Origin: Leptospira limi
Lineage (GTDB): Bacteria; Spirochaetota; Leptospiria; Leptospirales; Leptospiraceae
Direction of reading: 5' to 3'
Length of the DNA: 64,000 nucleotides
Assembly: GCF_026151395.1 (NCBI RefSeq)
Contig: NZ_JAMQPV010000001.1
Span: 1,784,501-1,848,500, forward strand
Shown here: in pieces, positions 35,948-45,223 of the stretch
Position numbering within the stretch: position 1 is the stretch's first letter
Layout of the letters: each line of letters begins with the position of its first letter
The notes under the pieces: model-generated
Databases searched by the model: none
Seen by the model: the letters and a program-made list of their open reading frames with translations, nothing else
What the model was told of the DNA's origin: nothing
Made by a program: the position numbers and the translations under genes

Positions 35948-36987
35948 GAATTAAACACCTTTCTTGTTGTGTCGATGAGAAGATGAACAGATTCTTCTGG
36001 AGTGAATTGTAATACACCATGTCCAAGTCCTGCCACCCAACCAACACGTTCTTTTGGGTTTAGATCTCTAATTGGTAAAAGGTATTCTTTTATTTTATGT
36101 TTGAGAGTTGATTGGTCTGCAAATAATAACTCTTGGTCAAAATTACCCTGAATGAAACCTTTGCCACCAAATTCATGTAATATGGAAGGGATTGAGAACC
36201 TGTGATCCACTCCGAAACCAACTAAGTTTTGAATGGAATGGATTTGCCTTATTTGTGATTCAGTTGAGTTTTTAGCATAATAACCAATTTGATTTGGGAA
36301 GGATTTTGTTAGTTCCGTAATTGGTTCTGTGACATACCTTCGGAAATTAAATGGATCTAACATTCCGGCTGCAGTGTCAAACATCATGACGACTTCCGCA
36401 CCACCTTGCAATTGTAATTCGATATTTCGTTTTAAGAGTGGTACTAGAATCGAATAGAGTTGATCTACAAATTCTTGGTTAGTTTTGATAAACGATAAAT
36501 TTCCGTCATGTTTACCTATACTAGCATAGGTCATAAGGGTAAACGGGCCACCAACAAATCCAATTAGAGAAACATCTTTTGGTAACACTTCTCTCGTTCG
36601 GATCACTGCTTCTTTTTGGAAATAAAGTCCTTCAATCGCTTCATCAACGGGTTTTAGTTTTTTAAGATCAGAATGGGAGGTAAGTGAGAATGATAGTTTG
36701 GGGCCGGGGTCATAAGTAAGACCCATTCCAAGTGCTTCTAATGGGAAAAGTAAATCTGAAAATAAGATACTTACATCAAATCCAAATTCTTTTACGGGAC
36801 CTAATGCCACTTCGGCTGCGAGTTCAGGTTGTTTGCATAGTTCCATGAAACTATAGGATTCTTTGAGTTTACGATAATGAGAATGGTATCGTCCTGCTTG
36901 GCGCATAAACCAAATTGGAGGAGTGTTTTGTGGAACTAATTGGATCGCATTTGCAAAACGTTCGTTGTGGTATTTGGTTGTGATCAT
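35944..36987 (-). CDS. hemE: Uroporphyrinogen decarboxylase
   Basis: 347 residues. It decarboxylates uroporphyrinogen III to coproporphyrinogen III. PPIWFMRQAGRYHSHYRKLK holds the substrate-binding arginines, and the conserved aspartate region is in VSILFSDLLFPLEALGM. GFVGGPFTLMTY and the late GLGHGVLQFTPEESV also fit. It lies 3 bases after hemL and overlaps hemN. Confidence 0.96.
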   Translation of the reverse strand: MITTKYHNERFANAIQLVPQNTPPIWFMRQAGRYHSHYRKLKESYSFMELCKQPELAAEVALGPVKEFGFDVSILFSDLLFPLEALGMGLTYDPGPKLSFSLTSHSDLKKLKPVDEAIEGLYFQKEAVIRTREVLPKDVSLIGFVGGPFTLMTYASIGKHDGNLSFIKTNQEFVDQLYSILVPLLKRNIELQLQGGAEVVMMFDTAAGMLDPFNFRRYVTEPITELTKSFPNQIGYYAKNSTESQIRQIHSIQNLVGFGVDHRFSIPSILHEFGGKGFIQGNFDQELLFADQSTLKHKIKEYLLPIRDLNPKERVGWVAGLGHGVLQFTPEESVHLLIDTTRKVFNS

Positions 36988-36990
36988 GGT

Positions 36991-38268
36991 TTAGCCCTTT
37001 AATGCCTGTTTAATTTTTTCAAGTGTGAGATCGATGATATCTTTTGTATGTACAGTAGATAAAAATCCCACCTCATAACCGCTTGGTGCAAGATAAACAC
37101 CTTGGTTTAATAGTTTGTGGAAAAAAGATGCAAAATTGGATTTGTGAGAACTTGGAATATCAGCAATCGTTCTGATAGGTTTTTCTGTTTTCCCTTTTAG
37201 CCAAAACAAACTTCCAAATGTCACTGCTTCCCAATTGGGATCACCAGATTCTTTTAATAGATTTATGATTCCATCTGTGAATTGTTTGGTGGTAGTTTCA
37301 AGATTTGGGTAAGGATTTTCGTTCCAAGCCTTGGTAAGGGTTTTGAGCCCGGCTCGCATCCCAATCGGATTGGCAGACAATGTTCCTGCTTGGTAAACAG
37401 GTCCACTTGGTGCCACAAGGTCCATAAATTCTCGTTTTCCTGCATAAGCTCCCACTGGAAATCCTCCACCGATGATTTTTCCATAACAGACTAGATCAGG
37501 GACAATTCCTGTGATTCCAGCCATACCTTGGAAAGAAACTCGGAAACCAGAAATCACTTCATCAAACAGAAGTAATACGCCATACTTTGTTGTCAGTTCA
37601 CGGCATTTTTTTAGGAATTCAATTCTTTGTGGAAGTAAACCGTAATTTGCTGGTAGTGGCTCAATCGCCAAACAAGCGATATTTGATCCTTCTCTTTGGA
37701 ACAATTCCTCTAGTTTTGTTTCGTCATCCAAAGGGAGGACAAGTGTGTTTTGAATGATCTCAGGTCCAATTCCTTTGCTATCACTGGAACTAAGGCATGC
37801 AAGGCCCGAACCTGACTTCACTAAAAGTTGATCAAGGTGGCCATGGTAACAACCATCAAATTTCAGAATTTTGTTTCGTCCGGTTGCAGCTCTTGCCACT
37901 CGTAAGGCACTCATAACAGCTTCCGTTCCCGAGTTTACAAACCGTATTTTTTCAACCCAAGGAATTCTTTCTGTGATGAATTCTGCAAGTTCCAAGGAAT
38001 AAGGTTCACAAGCACCAAAAGACCAGGCTTTCCTGACTGTATCTTCCACAACTTCTTGGATTTCAGGATGTCTATGTCCAAAGAGAAGTGGCCCAAAACT
38101 CAAACAATAGTCGATATAGTTTTTTCCTTCGACTGACTTAAGATAGGCGCCATTTGCTTCACTAAAAAATACTGGAGTTCCACCAACGGAAGAAAAAGAT
38201 CTTACTGGGCTATGAACTCCACCAGGAACTACTTGTTTTGATCTTTCGAATAAAGATTCTGAATTCAT
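36991..38268 (-). CDS. hemL: Glutamate-1-semialdehyde 2,1-aminomutase
   Basis: 425 residues. A PLP aminotransferase that makes 5-aminolevulinate from glutamate semialdehyde, confirming the C5 route. [21 protein letters not shown] is the typical start. [16 protein letters not shown] binds PLP phosphate and [19 protein letters not shown] carries the PLP lysine. An upstream in-frame extension to 38343 is discarded because it lies inside hemB; ATG 38268 overlaps the hemB stop by ATGA. Confidence 0.96.
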   Translation of the reverse strand: MNSESLFERSKQVVPGGVHSPVRSFSSVGGTPVFFSEANGAYLKSVEGKNYIDYCLSFGPLLFGHRHPEIQEVVEDTVRKAWSFGACEPYSLELAEFITERIPWVEKIRFVNSGTEAVMSALRVARAATGRNKILKFDGCYHGHLDQLLVKSGSGLACLSSSDSKGIGPEIIQNTLVLPLDDETKLEELFQREGSNIACLAIEPLPANYGLLPQRIEFLKKCRELTTKYGVLLLFDEVISGFRVSFQGMAGITGIVPDLVCYGKIIGGGFPVGAYAGKREFMDLVAPSGPVYQAGTLSANPIGMRAGLKTLTKAWNENPYPNLETTTKQFTDGIINLLKESGDPNWEAVTFGSLFWLKGKTEKPIRTIADIPSSHKSNFASFFHKLLNQGVYLAPSGYEVGFLSTVHTKDIIDLTLEKIKQALKG

Positions 38269-39218
38269 GAATATAACCTTTTTGATATCCTTGCACCGTA
38301 TGTGATTAAAAAAGAAGAACCTGCTCTCCGAAACACATCCCAAGTTTCTTTTAAACCTTCTTCAAAATCTAAAAAACCTTCTTTGGCTAAGTATACTAAA
38401 CTTGCATATTCACCACTCACTTGGTAGGCGCCAGTGGGAAGCCCTGTTTTTTCTTTGATGGGACCAATTAAGTCGATAGCAGTCATCCCAGGTTTGACCA
38501 TCAGTAAATCAGCACCTTCTTCTTTGTCACGAATGGAAGTATGAATGGCAGTATCTCTATCTCTAACGTCTAGTTGGTATCCACTACGATCACCAAACTG
38601 TGGTGAGGAGTCTGCTGCTCCTCGGAAGGGACCGTAAAAGTGACTTTTAAACTTCGTCGAATAACTCATAATGGGAACATGTGAATGGTTGTTTTCGTCT
38701 AGAATTTTTCGATGTGACAATACACGTCCATCCATCATATCACTAGGGGCAATTCCATCAGCACCAGAATCTGCGTAGATCAATGCAAGTTCAGACAATC
38801 GTTTTAATGTTAACTCTAAATTAATAGTTCCTTTGGGATGAAAGTGACAACAATGACCTGTTGTTGTCACAGAACAAATGCAAGTGTCTAACCACAAAAA
38901 CATTTCTGGGAAAGTTTTTTTAATCAAACTGATATTGGATTGATAAAAGTTCGTCGAGAAACTTGTGTCTGACTTTTCACTCGGTACCATAAAGAGTAAA
39001 AATTGTGAAACACCAGATTTTAAATCCGATTCAATTTGATTCAATATTGTTTTGTTTGTATCGCGATGAACATCAGGTAAACCTTTGATGGGTTCTTTTT
39101 CATCGATACCTTCTACTAAAAACAATGGTTGGATCATTTTATTTACGTTAAGTGAACCTGATTCACTCAAATGGCGTAAGTATTGGTTGGAACGAAGTCG
39201 AAGGGTTTTTGTTTTCAT
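38265..39218 (-). CDS. hemB: Delta-aminolevulinic acid dehydratase (porphobilinogen synthase)
   Basis: 317 residues. It condenses two 5-aminolevulinates into porphobilinogen. [16 protein letters not shown] near residue 120 looks like the cysteine-rich zinc-binding form. The catalytic lysines fit [18 protein letters not shown] and [25 protein letters not shown] closes the barrel. It overlaps both neighbours (hemC and hemL) by 4 bases. Confidence 0.95.
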   Translation of the reverse strand: MKTKTLRLRSNQYLRHLSESGSLNVNKMIQPLFLVEGIDEKEPIKGLPDVHRDTNKTILNQIESDLKSGVSQFLLFMVPSEKSDTSFSTNFYQSNISLIKKTFPEMFLWLDTCICSVTTTGHCCHFHPKGTINLELTLKRLSELALIYADSGADGIAPSDMMDGRVLSHRKILDENNHSHVPIMSYSTKFKSHFYGPFRGAADSSPQFGDRSGYQLDVRDRDTAIHTSIRDKEEGADLLMVKPGMTAIDLIGPIKEKTGLPTGAYQVSGEYASLVYLAKEGFLDFEEGLKETWDVFRRAGSSFLITYGARISKRLYS

Positions 39219-40768
39219 TGTTTGATGTACTTCTCAGCCCAAGATTCAAAGGATAAGGAAACAAAAATTTTATTTTTTGAACCTTCTTCACCTAGCGCAT
39301 GTTTAATTTTTCTAAATGTACTACCGGGACCAACAAAATGGATTACATTCAGTAGTTCAGGGAATCGTTTTGTAACGATGTCAAATTCAGATCCACTTCT
39401 CCAATATGCAGCTTTGATTTTGGATGTGTCAAAAGGGATCGGTATTTCTGGTGCTGAGACAAAGTAAGTTGGAATCACTGGATATACACTCGAATGTTTA
39501 TCTGAATCCATATGGGTCAGTTTTACAAAATTTGGTTTTCTTCCTAAGATTGAATCAATTTCAGGAGGTTCACTTTCACCGAGTCCATCACATGTTCCAT
39601 TCACCCAAAATCCACGAAGAGCAAGGTCTTTCCAAGTGGAAAGTCCAGCTGACCATAAAATCTGATTACTTGGATTCACTGATAAATCCAATGGAAACGC
39701 ATAACCTCTGGATACAAATACGTCTACGTCTTTGGGAATGCTATAAGTGAGGCGTTCTCTTTGTCTTGCCGCCATTTTTGCATGTGGTGGCCAAACTTCT
39801 TCTTTGGTAAAAGATAAGTTAGGACTATCCGATAGTTCCTTCGTATGTAGAATTTCTCCTTCTTCGGTGATTCCTCTAACGAAGGTGACTTTTCCATAAT
39901 CCCTTTTTAAAACTGTGACTCCAATTTTTTGGTGGCAACCTCCACCATACTTCGAAAGAATTTCTCTTTCTTCGTTTGCAGTAAGTTCGGTTTCAGGATC
40001 AACAATTTGTGATAATAATGATTTAAGGTGATTGTCTTCTTTTCTGATTTCCGCACATAACGTACCTTGTGCGGGCGCACTAGGAAAAATAGAAGAAGGT
40101 AAAACCATAAATAAAGAAAGATTTAATGTTTCTCTTATGAGTTGTTTTATTTCTTTTAGTTCGGGTAATACATTTTCATGGTCTTGGAAATTTAGGATTC
40201 GATCCAATGCTGCTTTTGCTACCAAAATGCCACCAGACTCATGGTCTAAATATTTACGAAGTCGAGTTTGGATATTGCCTCGGACTGATTCAATATTGAT
40301 TTCAAAATTATTGATAGGTGTTGGGAAATAATTCTTTAAAAATTCTTTGATATGGTATTCACGCCTTGGTGAGGATGTGAGAATTGTGATCTCATTGGGC
40401 AAATTGATCCATTTATTTTTTTTGAATAATAATACATCACGCACATCTTCACGACTTAAAATAGGAATCAGTGTTGTATCGTTTCTTTCTTTTAGATCCA
40501 TATCTTTAAAAGAGTGGATCACAATGTCCAATTTGTGACTGAGTAAGTCTTCTTGAAGGTCTTTTGTAAAAATTCCTTGGCCAGCAAATTGCCAAAGTGG
40601 AGTTGTTAAATCCTTATCTCCAGATGATTCTCGAAATACAGTTTCGAAATTTAATTCTTTGTTTTTTTCTTTTAAGGCTTGTTTAACAGTGTGGACTTGA
40701 ATGCGAGACAGTAGGGAGGACCTACCTCCTATTTTGATTGTTTCAGACAAGTAAATCTTCCCATCCAT
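39215..40768 (-). CDS. hemC: Porphobilinogen deaminase fused to a probable uroporphyrinogen-III synthase
   Basis: 517 residues, against about 310 for a standalone HemC. The N-terminal half is HemC: GGRSSLLSRIQVHTVKQAL, catalytic Asp in DIVIHSFKDMDL (D81), LTSSPRRE, VRGNIQTRLRK, and C278 in GGGCHQKIGV, which carries the dipyrromethane cofactor. From about residue 350 a second domain follows, ending FVGPGSTFRKIKHALG and [15 protein letters not shown]. This resembles the C-lobe of HemD, which cyclises hydroxymethylbilane. No separate hemD lies in the otherwise complete operon, supporting the fusion. ATG 40768 overlaps hemA by 26 bases; TTG 40750 is an alternative start. Confidence 0.9.
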   Translation of the reverse strand: MDGKIYLSETIKIGGRSSLLSRIQVHTVKQALKEKNKELNFETVFRESSGDKDLTTPLWQFAGQGIFTKDLQEDLLSHKLDIVIHSFKDMDLKERNDTTLIPILSREDVRDVLLFKKNKWINLPNEITILTSSPRREYHIKEFLKNYFPTPINNFEINIESVRGNIQTRLRKYLDHESGGILVAKAALDRILNFQDHENVLPELKEIKQLIRETLNLSLFMVLPSSIFPSAPAQGTLCAEIRKEDNHLKSLLSQIVDPETELTANEEREILSKYGGGCHQKIGVTVLKRDYGKVTFVRGITEEGEILHTKELSDSPNLSFTKEEVWPPHAKMAARQRERLTYSIPKDVDVFVSRGYAFPLDLSVNPSNQILWSAGLSTWKDLALRGFWVNGTCDGLGESEPPEIDSILGRKPNFVKLTHMDSDKHSSVYPVIPTYFVSAPEIPIPFDTSKIKAAYWRSGSEFDIVTKRFPELLNVIHFVGPGSTFRKIKHALGEEGSKNKIFVSLSFESWAEKYIKQ

Positions 40769-41615
40769 TCATAATATGAAGTTGTTCTTCCTCCCGTTCC
40801 CTTGTGAGTTCCGTGAGAAAGTATTGTAAATCCATTTTGACAGCTTGGATTTGTTCGTCGGTTTCGTGTAAGTCATTTAGAATTTGTGAAAGCGGAATGT
40901 AGTGATCATAATTTTTGTTCTCATCTTTATTTTCTCTAAAATCTAAAATGATGGATGATGACCTGATCATCTCATCCCAGTTAAATGGCAAAAAACTTGA
41001 GGCAATGATGATGGCCTCATTGTTTGGTTTATAATCTTCCCAATGGTATGTGGTGATAGGGTAAAGTTCACTCAGTTCTTCGAGTCGGTTTTGGTTACGA
41101 CCAATCAAACGCACTACTTTTTGTTTGGAAATAAGATATGGTAAAATCGAATCTACAAGTTTACCTGTTCCTAGGAGTGTGACTTCCTTGTGGTTGTGTA
41201 AATAGGACTCTGTCACACTTCCATAGGTTTGTCTGCCAATCCCTACAAGATACTTGGAACGAATTTGTTTGGTGTGTTCTAAAATTTGGTCTCTCAGTCG
41301 GAGGAGTGACGTTCCAAAATTGGAACCGTTAGTATTATCTTCCCGGAATCGGTCCCGAAACTGTGCTTGGATTTCTGATTCTCCAAATAACTTGGACCTT
41401 AGACCGGAGACCACTTCGAGTAAAAATCGATAAGCATCATAACCGTGGTATACTTCCCAACCGTCAAAAAAACGCTCATTTCCTTCCATGGGAAAAATCC
41501 GATTGTCAGTGAAGACGAGTGTCCTTTGACAAGTTTTCCAAACCTCTAGATGAGAATCGTCTAAAGACTTAGAGATGGGATCAGTCGAATGGAGTAGAAT
41601 CAGGTTTGACCACAT
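40743..41615 (-). CDS. hemA: Glutamyl-tRNA reductase, short form
   Basis: 290 residues, whereas the family is usually 410-450. It reduces the glutamate on tRNA-Glu to glutamate-1-semialdehyde. The catalytic cysteine is C29 in KTCQRTLVF. SGLRSKLFGESEIQAQFRD matches the tRNA/substrate motif, and VTLLGTGKLVDSILPYL is the NADPH loop. The end (YIPLSQILNDLHE, then a short helix) corresponds to where other GluTRs begin their C-terminal dimerisation domain, so that domain is missing. The first 20 or so residues of the usual N-terminus are also abbreviated. It is the first gene of the haem operon. Confidence 0.9.
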   Translation of the reverse strand: MWSNLILLHSTDPISKSLDDSHLEVWKTCQRTLVFTDNRIFPMEGNERFFDGWEVYHGYDAYRFLLEVVSGLRSKLFGESEIQAQFRDRFREDNTNGSNFGTSLLRLRDQILEHTKQIRSKYLVGIGRQTYGSVTESYLHNHKEVTLLGTGKLVDSILPYLISKQKVVRLIGRNQNRLEELSELYPITTYHWEDYKPNNEAIIIASSFLPFNWDEMIRSSSIILDFRENKDENKNYDHYIPLSQILNDLHETDEQIQAVKMDLQYFLTELTREREEEQLHIMNGWEDLLV

Positions 41616-41685
41616 AATTTTATTCTATCAAATACATTCTGGGTACTGTCACAAGATTGTCAGTTCCTAAAAAAAATAAATGTGA

Positions 41686-41706
41686 TATTGATACTTAATC
41701 TCAATA
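41686..41706. promoter_or_regulatory. Inverted repeat between hemA and msrB
   Basis: TATTGA at 41686-41691 is repeated inverted as TCAATA at 41701-41706 with 9 bases between. It lies in the divergent gap between hemA and msrB, just upstream of the msrB ribosome site (GGGAG). The shape and AT content are compatible with a Fur/PerR-type site, but the sequence is not diagnostic. Confidence 0.35.
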
Positions 41707-41724
41707 AGGGAGACAAACGATACA

Positions 41725-42111
41725 ATGGAAAATCAAAATTGGAAAGAGGTTCTCACTCCACTACAGTACCAAGTGACCAGAGAGAAGGGCACCGAACGGC
41801 CGTTCACTGGCGAATACTATGCACACAAAGAAAAAGGTACGTATTTATGTGTATGTTGTGGAGAGGCATTGTTTTCTTCAGATTCAAAATATGATTCAGG
41901 AAGTGGTTGGCCGAGTTATTATGAGCCGGTGCGAAAAGAAGTGATCGCAACAGAAACTGACAAAACCCATGGAATGGTTCGAACTGAAATCATGTGCCAA
42001 AATTGTGGAGCACATTTAGGACATGTTTTTCCGGATGGGCCAAAACCAACAGGACTTCGTTATTGTGTGAATTCTGCTTCCTTAAAATTTCAAAAAAAAG
42101 AAACGGAATGA
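41725..42111 (+). CDS. msrB: Peptide methionine (R)-S-oxide reductase
   Basis: 128 residues. It repairs methionine-R-sulfoxide in proteins. Two zinc-binding CxxC pairs ([24 protein letters not shown]) and the catalytic cysteine in [12 protein letters not shown] are present, along with [11 protein letters not shown]. Cytoplasmic, no signal peptide. Divergent from the haem operon. Confidence 0.96.
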   Translation: MENQNWKEVLTPLQYQVTREKGTERPFTGEYYAHKEKGTYLCVCCGEALFSSDSKYDSGSGWPSYYEPVRKEVIATETDKTHGMVRTEIMCQNCGAHLGHVFPDGPKPTGLRYCVNSASLKFQKKETE

Positions 42112-42128
42112 AAGTAACATTGAATTTC

Positions 42129-42581
42129 TTATTCTTGTAACCAAGATACTTCTTGGCAAGTTTCCCATTTCCTTGGACTCACTTCCTTTCCATTCCATTG
42201 TGCTAATGTATAGGAATCAGATCGGATTCCGACTCGTTTCACAATTTGATTGGCAAGGGAAGAATAATGAAGTGCCTCACAACTATGACCGAGTTTTGTT
42301 TCTAATTTTGCCATTTGGAAAAGTAAATGTGCGTTTCCTTCTGTGTCTTTCATCCCAATTGATTGTTTGAGTAAAATTGCTTTTTTCAGATCCTCTCGTG
42401 CGGATAAGAAGTCCCCTGATTCCATTTTTTTTGCCGACCGTTCTTCCAATTCGGCAATGACCATAGGGATTCGAGAAAGGCGAGTGTGGACTAAGATTTC
42501 TTCCACAGATTGGTCCAGCTGAGGTTCTGCCCACAAACCAATGGAAATGATGAAAAAGAGAGCGAAATGATAAGACTTCAT
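42129..42581 (-). CDS. Small exported helical protein
   Basis: 150 residues, no family recognised. A signal peptide (MKSYHFALFFIISIGLWAEP) is followed by a helical body that resembles one or two tetratricopeptide repeats: ERSAKKMESGDFLSAREDLKKAI, then AHLLFQMAKLETKLGHSCEALHYSSLA. ATG 42581 is chosen because AAGGA stands 8 bases upstream; a longer frame to 42884 runs through rnpB and is artefactual. Two cysteines, near residues 111 and 143, may form a disulfide. Confidence 0.7.
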   Translation of the reverse strand: MKSYHFALFFIISIGLWAEPQLDQSVEEILVHTRLSRIPMVIAELEERSAKKMESGDFLSAREDLKKAILLKQSIGMKDTEGNAHLLFQMAKLETKLGHSCEALHYSSLANQIVKRVGIRSDSYTLAQWNGKEVSPRKWETCQEVSWLQE

Positions 42582-42684
42582 ACGTTGGTTCCTTGCTGTT
42601 TTCAATTCATAGATCAATTTGCATAAATTGTGCCAAAGTGTTGAAATACTCCTCGACGCACTTCCGAAACCTAAATTCAATGAA

Positions 42685-43035
42685 AGTGACTCTGGCCGAG
42701 CGATCGCCTTTTTGTTTCCCTCTGGAAACAAAGGGGAGGAAAGTCCGGACACTAGGGGACAATCGGACCAAGTAATGCTTGGGCTTTTTCTTTTTAGCAA
42801 TAGGAAGGAAGGGACGGAAAGTGCAACAGAAAGAATACCGCCTACCTTGGTAGGTAAGGGTGAAATGGTGGAGTAAGAGCCCACCGCTTTGTTTGTAAAA
42901 ACAATGGCCGGTAAACCCTCCGATGTGCAATCTCAAGTAAACAACCGTTATGAGCCTGTCCCGCCAGGTTGTGGGTAGAGAGCATTAGATAAATGATCGC
43001 TTAAAACAGAATCCGGCTTACGGGCCAGAGTCACT
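42685..43035 (+). ncRNA. rnpB: RNase P RNA
   Basis: The catalytic RNA that trims tRNA 5' leaders. The conserved core GAGGAAAGTCCGGAC lies near 42736, ACAGAAAGAATACCGCC near 42825 and ACAGAATCCGGCTTA near 43006. The ends form a perfect P1 helix: AGTGACTCTGGCC at 42685-42697 pairs with GGCCAGAGTCACT at 43022-43034, followed by a T-run that serves as terminator. Length is about 350 nt. The 3' end overlaps the last codons of the gene at 43018-44577 on the other strand. Confidence 0.95.
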
Positions 43036-44577
43036 TTTTTTTAAGATGTTCTGAATCACCTTTTCTTCGTTAGGTGGGTAAAAGACACAAACCAAACTCC
43101 GAATTTTTAATATTGTTTCTGCTAATAAAACTTTTGTCTCAGTTAGGTGCCAATTTTCAAATCCAATTAAAATTCCACATGTTTCTTCCATCCCTGCAAA
43201 CTCTTTGCAAGAGTAATGACGCATTTGGTTTTCCATCAAAAATTGTTTTAAACCATTTTGGATTACTGACTCTTCCGATGGATACAAAACTACAATTTCA
43301 TCATTTTCGATTTCCAAAACTTTTTTAGCGTAACCATAACACCAACGCATCTGATCGGTTAAGTCTTCATCATTTTTAATGAATTGGATGTCTGAAAAAT
43401 TTTCAAGAATCGGTGTTTCTGAAAAATCATCGAGTAAGGAATTGGCAAATGTAACAATTTCTGGTGAATTTCGTATATTCCTTTTGATGTCCCAAACGTG
43501 GACAGGTAACGATTGTAAATAATCCAAAATAGGTGTGGATGTATATTTGAATCGTCTGGATACAAACAGGATCCAATCTTTTTCTTCCCAAAAGTATTTA
43601 GAAAGGTATAAAAAAAGTTCCGATTGTTTATCATCAGTAAGGATTTCTTCAATCCCATCCACAAGTAATAGATCGATGTGATTGTGATTGATTTCTTTGT
43701 AATGGGAAATGAGTTCTATATTGTTTTTTTCGGGGATAAGACTCAGTTCTTCTTTCCAAATTTCAAAGAGGGCTTTTGCTCCTTGCCATAACAGAATTTT
43801 TTTTCCTTTCCTTGCATTTTGTAAGGCAAGTTCCCCACATAATATAGATTTTCCAGATCCTGAACTACCAAAAACCAAGTTATGCGAATATTGATTGATT
43901 CCCTTCACAAGGGAAAATTGTTCTTCTGTGAAAAATAATAAGTTCTCTTCTTCTTTCTCTTTTTTGGAGCGGAAGGTTTGGAAAAAGTTTAGATTTTTTT
44001 TGATGATTTCATGTGCTTTGACAAGTACGGAATCAGGGAGTGGTTCTCTTCCATTTCGATAAAAAATGGATTCTAAAATTGTATTGAGACTTGTATCTTC
44101 TCCTACTTCCCTTCCGCCAAACACAAATAAGTTTTGGTCATTGGGGAGATGGAATTCCTTTCTTTCGTTTTTTAAAAAGAAGATTGCACTATCATAATAC
44201 TCTTCTGGAAATAAATCGACAAGTTGGTTATGATTTTTGAAAAATTCTCGGATGATTTCTCTTTGTGTGGTTACTTGTTCGATTGGATTTTTGTAAGACT
44301 TACCTACAACTGGTTCCCATTCCCTGCCTCTTACATTATAAAATTCCCATTCACCTTTTTTTTGTCTCCATTTACCGTTTTTTAATTCGATTGTGATCAC
44401 TCCATATGGTGATACAACTAGAAAGTCTATCTCACGCATGGGAACATCAGGAGTGATTAAAGTAAGAGAATAATAAATATTACAAGGGAATTGAATTTCG
44501 TTCGAAAAACGATGGTAATAATAGGATTCGAGAGAAATGTCTCTCGTTTTTCCATGAAACTGTTTCGGATAAATCAT
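43018..44577 (-). CDS. NERD nuclease-like domain fused to SF1-helicase-like ATPase
   Basis: 519 residues. The N-terminal NERD domain has REIDFLVVSPYGVITIELKNGKW, giving a PD-(D/E)xK-type set of D51, E64 and K66. A linker leads to a P-loop, VFGSSGSGKSILCGELA (237-244), then a Walker B-like LLLVDGIEEI (Asp 307; the canonical DE is DG), an SF1 motif IV-like RNIRNSPEIVTFANSLL and a motif V/VI-like CKEFAGMEETCGILIG. The likely role is DNA processing or defence. The final codons lie inside the rnpB terminal helix. I am sure of the domains, less of the biology. Confidence 0.82.
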   Translation of the reverse strand: MIYPKQFHGKTRDISLESYYYHRFSNEIQFPCNIYYSLTLITPDVPMREIDFLVVSPYGVITIELKNGKWRQKKGEWEFYNVRGREWEPVVGKSYKNPIEQVTTQREIIREFFKNHNQLVDLFPEEYYDSAIFFLKNERKEFHLPNDQNLFVFGGREVGEDTSLNTILESIFYRNGREPLPDSVLVKAHEIIKKNLNFFQTFRSKKEKEEENLLFFTEEQFSLVKGINQYSHNLVFGSSGSGKSILCGELALQNARKGKKILLWQGAKALFEIWKEELSLIPEKNNIELISHYKEINHNHIDLLLVDGIEEILTDDKQSELFLYLSKYFWEEKDWILFVSRRFKYTSTPILDYLQSLPVHVWDIKRNIRNSPEIVTFANSLLDDFSETPILENFSDIQFIKNDEDLTDQMRWCYGYAKKVLEIENDEIVVLYPSEESVIQNGLKQFLMENQMRHYSCKEFAGMEETCGILIGFENWHLTETKVLLAETILKIRSLVCVFYPPNEEKVIQNILKKSDSGP

Positions 44578-44620
44578 TTTTTAGTTCTGTTATCTTTGTA
44601 TTGTCTGTTCTAATGACGAT

Positions 44621-45220
44621 ATGAAACGGATACCACGAACCTTGTTATTCTGCCTATTGTTTTGTGCCTGCGCTGGAGGGAATATCAAAATAAAGATTAA
44701 ACCCGACCTTTCAGGGGATCTTGTCATTTACCAAAAAAAAATCACAAAGAAACAAAAGGGGAGTTTTTTAGGTTCTGGACTTACTGATACGGGAGAGGTC
44801 ACGATCACTCTCAAAGAGAGGTCTTATCAGTTTGGAAATTATACCCAAATGTTACCTCCTGGATTTCGTTTTGTTACGTTTGTGGAAGACCAAATACCAG
44901 AGATCCAACTTGGCATCGATACAAGTCAAAACTCACCACTACTTTCTGCTCTTGAAATCGTGCGAGAAGACATCAATTCGATTTTATCAGAAGCCAAGTT
45001 AAGAGACGATTTACTTCGTTTTAATACCCTTGTGGAGTTCATTCAATTTGAAATACACTTCCCATTTCCCATCAAAAAAGTAAAATTTTTAGATCCTAGA
45101 ACCGCAGGCGAATGGACAGTACGCCTGGATAGCAGTGATAAAATGATTGTAAACATTCCCTTACATTCTGTTTGGGCAGGCGAACACTCGTTAACTATTG
45201 TTCAAATTTATCCAGAATGA
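44621..45220 (+). CDS. Putative lipoprotein
   Basis: 199 residues. A spirochaete-like lipobox (LLFCLLFCACAGGN, lipidated Cys near 15-17) follows a short basic N-terminus. The rest (IKIKIKPDLSGDLVIYQKK, MLPPGFRFVTFVEDQIPEIQ, and a late DPRTAGEWTVRLD) is beta-rich and may be an outer-membrane or periplasmic beta-sandwich. No family recognised. It faces the siroheme genes and its stop is 3 bases from that of the convergent gene. Confidence 0.72.
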   Translation: MKRIPRTLLFCLLFCACAGGNIKIKIKPDLSGDLVIYQKKITKKQKGSFLGSGLTDTGEVTITLKERSYQFGNYTQMLPPGFRFVTFVEDQIPEIQLGIDTSQNSPLLSALEIVREDINSILSEAKLRDDLLRFNTLVEFIQFEIHFPFPIKKVKFLDPRTAGEWTVRLDSSDKMIVNIPLHSVWAGEHSLTIVQIYPE

Positions 45221-45223
45221 GTA

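Noticed and set aside
40743..41615. Short HemA as a frameshifted pseudogene
   Set aside because: No continuation of the missing dimerisation domain is visible in any frame; the following DNA encodes HemC with its conserved start.
42582..42884. Extension of the small exported protein upstream to 42884
   Set aside because: The extended part is the complement of the RNase P RNA and lacks coding character; the ATG at 42581 has a good ribosome site and signal peptide.
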